Source of the DNA: NORP294 sp047627915
Lineage (GTDB): Bacteria; Bacteroidota; Bacteroidia; Flavobacteriales_E; Vicingaceae
Reading direction: 5' to 3'
Assembly: GCA_047627915.1 (NCBI GenBank)
Contig: JBLHTZ010000009.1
Location: 1-64,000 of the forward strand
Length of the DNA: 64,000 bases
The notes under the pieces were generated by a model, which saw only the letters and a list, made by a program, of their open reading frames with translations, searched no databases and was not told the DNA's origin. Below are positions 62,837 through 64,000 of the stretch, piece by piece; positions within the stretch are counted from its first letter, which is position 1; each line of letters starts with the position of its first letter. Made by a program: the position numbers and the translations under genes.

Positions 62837-63817
62837 CTATTTTGTTCGTTCTGTGGTATATAAAACTAAATTTTTCAATGACTCTTTGGCTTCATTGTTT
62901 TCAAATTCAGAAAGAATGGCTAAAGCTTCATCTCTGTATTCTAACATTCTTTTTGTGGCGTATTCTAACCCACCTGAATCGATAACAAAATCAATTACTT
63001 CCTTTATTTTTTTCTCATTGTTATTGTTTTGCTTAACAATGTTGATGATTTGTCTCCGTTTGGATTGATCCGCTTTCCGAAGTGCATAAATCAAAGGTAG
63101 AGTCATCTTCTTTTCCTTGATATCAATTCCTGTTGGCTTACCTAAGTTTTCGCCACTTCCATAATCAAACAAGTCATCTTTAATTTGAAAACTGATACCA
63201 ACTTTCTCTCCGAAGAGTCTCATTTTTTCAACAATTTCATCACTTTGCTTTGCAGACTTTGCTCCCGTAGCGCAACATGAGGCAATTAAGGTTGCCGTTT
63301 TTTTAGTGATAATGTCAAAATAAACAACTTCTTCGATGTCTAGTTTTCGAGCCTTTTCGATTTGCAAAAGCTCTCCTTCACTCATTAGCTTTACTGAGGT
63401 GGAAACTATTTTTAGCAAATCAAACTCTTCATTTTCAACAGAAAGTAATAATCCTCTAGAAAGTAAATAGTCTCCAACTAAAACCGCAATTTTATTTTTC
63501 CAGAGTGCGTTTATGCTAAAAAACCCTCTTCTTTTGTAAGATTCATCTACTACATCATCGTGCACCAAGGTGGCGGTGTGTAGAAGCTCTATGAGTGATG
63601 CAGCGCGATAGGTAGACGAGTTAATGTTGTGGAATAGTTTTGCGGACAAAAAAACAAAAAGTGGTCGCATTTGCTTGCCTTTTCGTTTTACGATGTAGTG
63701 GGTAATCTTGTCCAATAAGGGAACAGTGCTTCTCATGCTTTCTTTGAAGTGCGCTTCAAATTCTTGCATTTCTTTCGCCACTGGAGCTTTTATGTCTTTT
63801 ACGCTAACCTTGCTCAT
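62837..63817 (-). CDS. Polyprenyl diphosphate synthase
   Basis: The 326-residue protein has both aspartate-rich motifs of trans-prenyltransferases: LVHDDVVDES (first) and QIKDDLFDYGSGENLGKPTG (second). It extends isoprenoid chains by adding isopentenyl diphosphate; the product is likely the octa- or heptaprenyl side chain of menaquinone, which is inference from typical Bacteroidota. The IPP would come from the MEP pathway (ispD in this window). It follows rlmN after 22 bases. Confidence 0.93.
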   Translation of the reverse strand: MSKVSVKDIKAPVAKEMQEFEAHFKESMRSTVPLLDKITHYIVKRKGKQMRPLFVFLSAKLFHNINSSTYRAASLIELLHTATLVHDDVVDESYKRRGFFSINALWKNKIAVLVGDYLLSRGLLLSVENEEFDLLKIVSTSVKLMSEGELLQIEKARKLDIEEVVYFDIITKKTATLIASCCATGAKSAKQSDEIVEKMRLFGEKVGISFQIKDDLFDYGSGENLGKPTGIDIKEKKMTLPLIYALRKADQSKRRQIINIVKQNNNNEKKIKEVIDFVIDSGGLEYATKRMLEYRDEALAILSEFENNEAKESLKNLVLYTTERTK

Positions 63818-63839
63818 TTACCTTTCAAATTTACACTAA

Positions 63840-64000
63840 CTAGACAGCAATTGCACCGTTTTTGTTGGCCAATTGTCCGCAGGCAGCGTCAATATCTTTT
63901 CCACGGCTTCTTCGAATGTTTACAATCAAATTTCTATTCTCTAAAAAGGCAGCAAAAGCATCTACTTTTTTTGTACTAGCTTGCTGAAATTCAGCGTCAT
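63840..64000 (-). CDS. rlmN: 23S rRNA (adenine-C2)-methyltransferase RlmN, C-terminal part, cut by window edge
   Basis: The last 53 codons of a gene enter from the right edge and end at TAG 63842-63840. The tail VNIRRSRGKDIDAACGQLA matches the RlmN C-terminus, including the conserved cysteine of AACGQLA that is methylated during catalysis. The radical SAM cluster lies outside the window. It appears to be upstream in the same train as the polyprenyl synthase gene. Confidence 0.88.
   Translation of the reverse strand, partial: DAEFQQASTKKVDAFAAFLENRNLIVNIRRSRGKDIDAACGQLANKNGAIAV

Overview
The window (about 38% G+C by eye) comes from a Bacteroidota chromosome, most likely a gliding member of the Flavobacteriales near Cryomorphaceae or Crocinitomicaceae; the exact family is inference. 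Support comes from the gliding genes gldB and gldC, two secreted proteins with type IX secretion C-terminal sorting domains, DUF5686 and DUF3098 proteins, many short N-terminal lipoboxes, and repeated TAnnTTTG promoter boxes in place of the sigma-70 TATAAT. No tRNA, rRNA, CRISPR array, insertion sequence or prophage was seen. The region reads as core chromosome with a few lineage-specific genes.

Layout. 1-4.4 kb (minus): a membrane iron-sulfur protein cut by the left edge, its NAD(P)/FAD oxidoreductase, and a DUF5686 outer-membrane protein split by a frameshift. 4.5-16 kb: a radical SAM/SPASM protein, nadE behind a beta-barrel gene on the minus strand, and divergent from these gldB-gldC, then ftsX-DUF3098-truB-queA-ispD on the plus strand, then a half-length aldehyde dehydrogenase coupled to an SLC13/TrkA_C permease. 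16-23.4 kb (minus): the rimP-nusA-infB translation/transcription operon with a terminator-like hairpin in its leader, preceded by a 22-repeat MORN-like protein and a beta-barrel. 23.5-27.9 kb (plus): a glycerophosphodiesterase, a large T9SS propeller protein, and an mscS gene broken by one stop codon. 27.9-31.8 kb (minus): heme genes in the order hemA-hemC (one fused gene), hemD, hemB. 32-39 kb (plus): class II ribonucleotide reductase, a 64-aa lipoprotein, feoA-feoB with a 21-bp palindromic operator, a SprT-like protease and mannose-1-phosphate guanylyltransferase.

39-51.2 kb: SulP transporter, a BNR-type lipoprotein, fumC, arsC-like and gamma carbonic anhydrase genes (minus); nfu, a T9SS protein, an M14 peptidase and nhaA (plus); then two minus-strand envelope genes. 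51.3-57.1 kb: an XRE regulator behind a double palindromic operator, deoC with a full-length aldehyde dehydrogenase (minus), and the sulfate-activation set cysC-cysD-cysN (plus). 57.1-64 kb (minus): a compact gene train rlmN - polyprenyl synthase - MORN lipoprotein - dnaG - mscS - clc, plus a secreted protein of unknown function.

The most notable points are the HemA-HemC fusion, the two operator architectures (feoAB and the XRE gene), the hairpin in the nusA-containing operon leader, the catalytically incomplete aldehyde dehydrogenase, and two genes broken by single-base changes. No clearly new multi-gene system was found.
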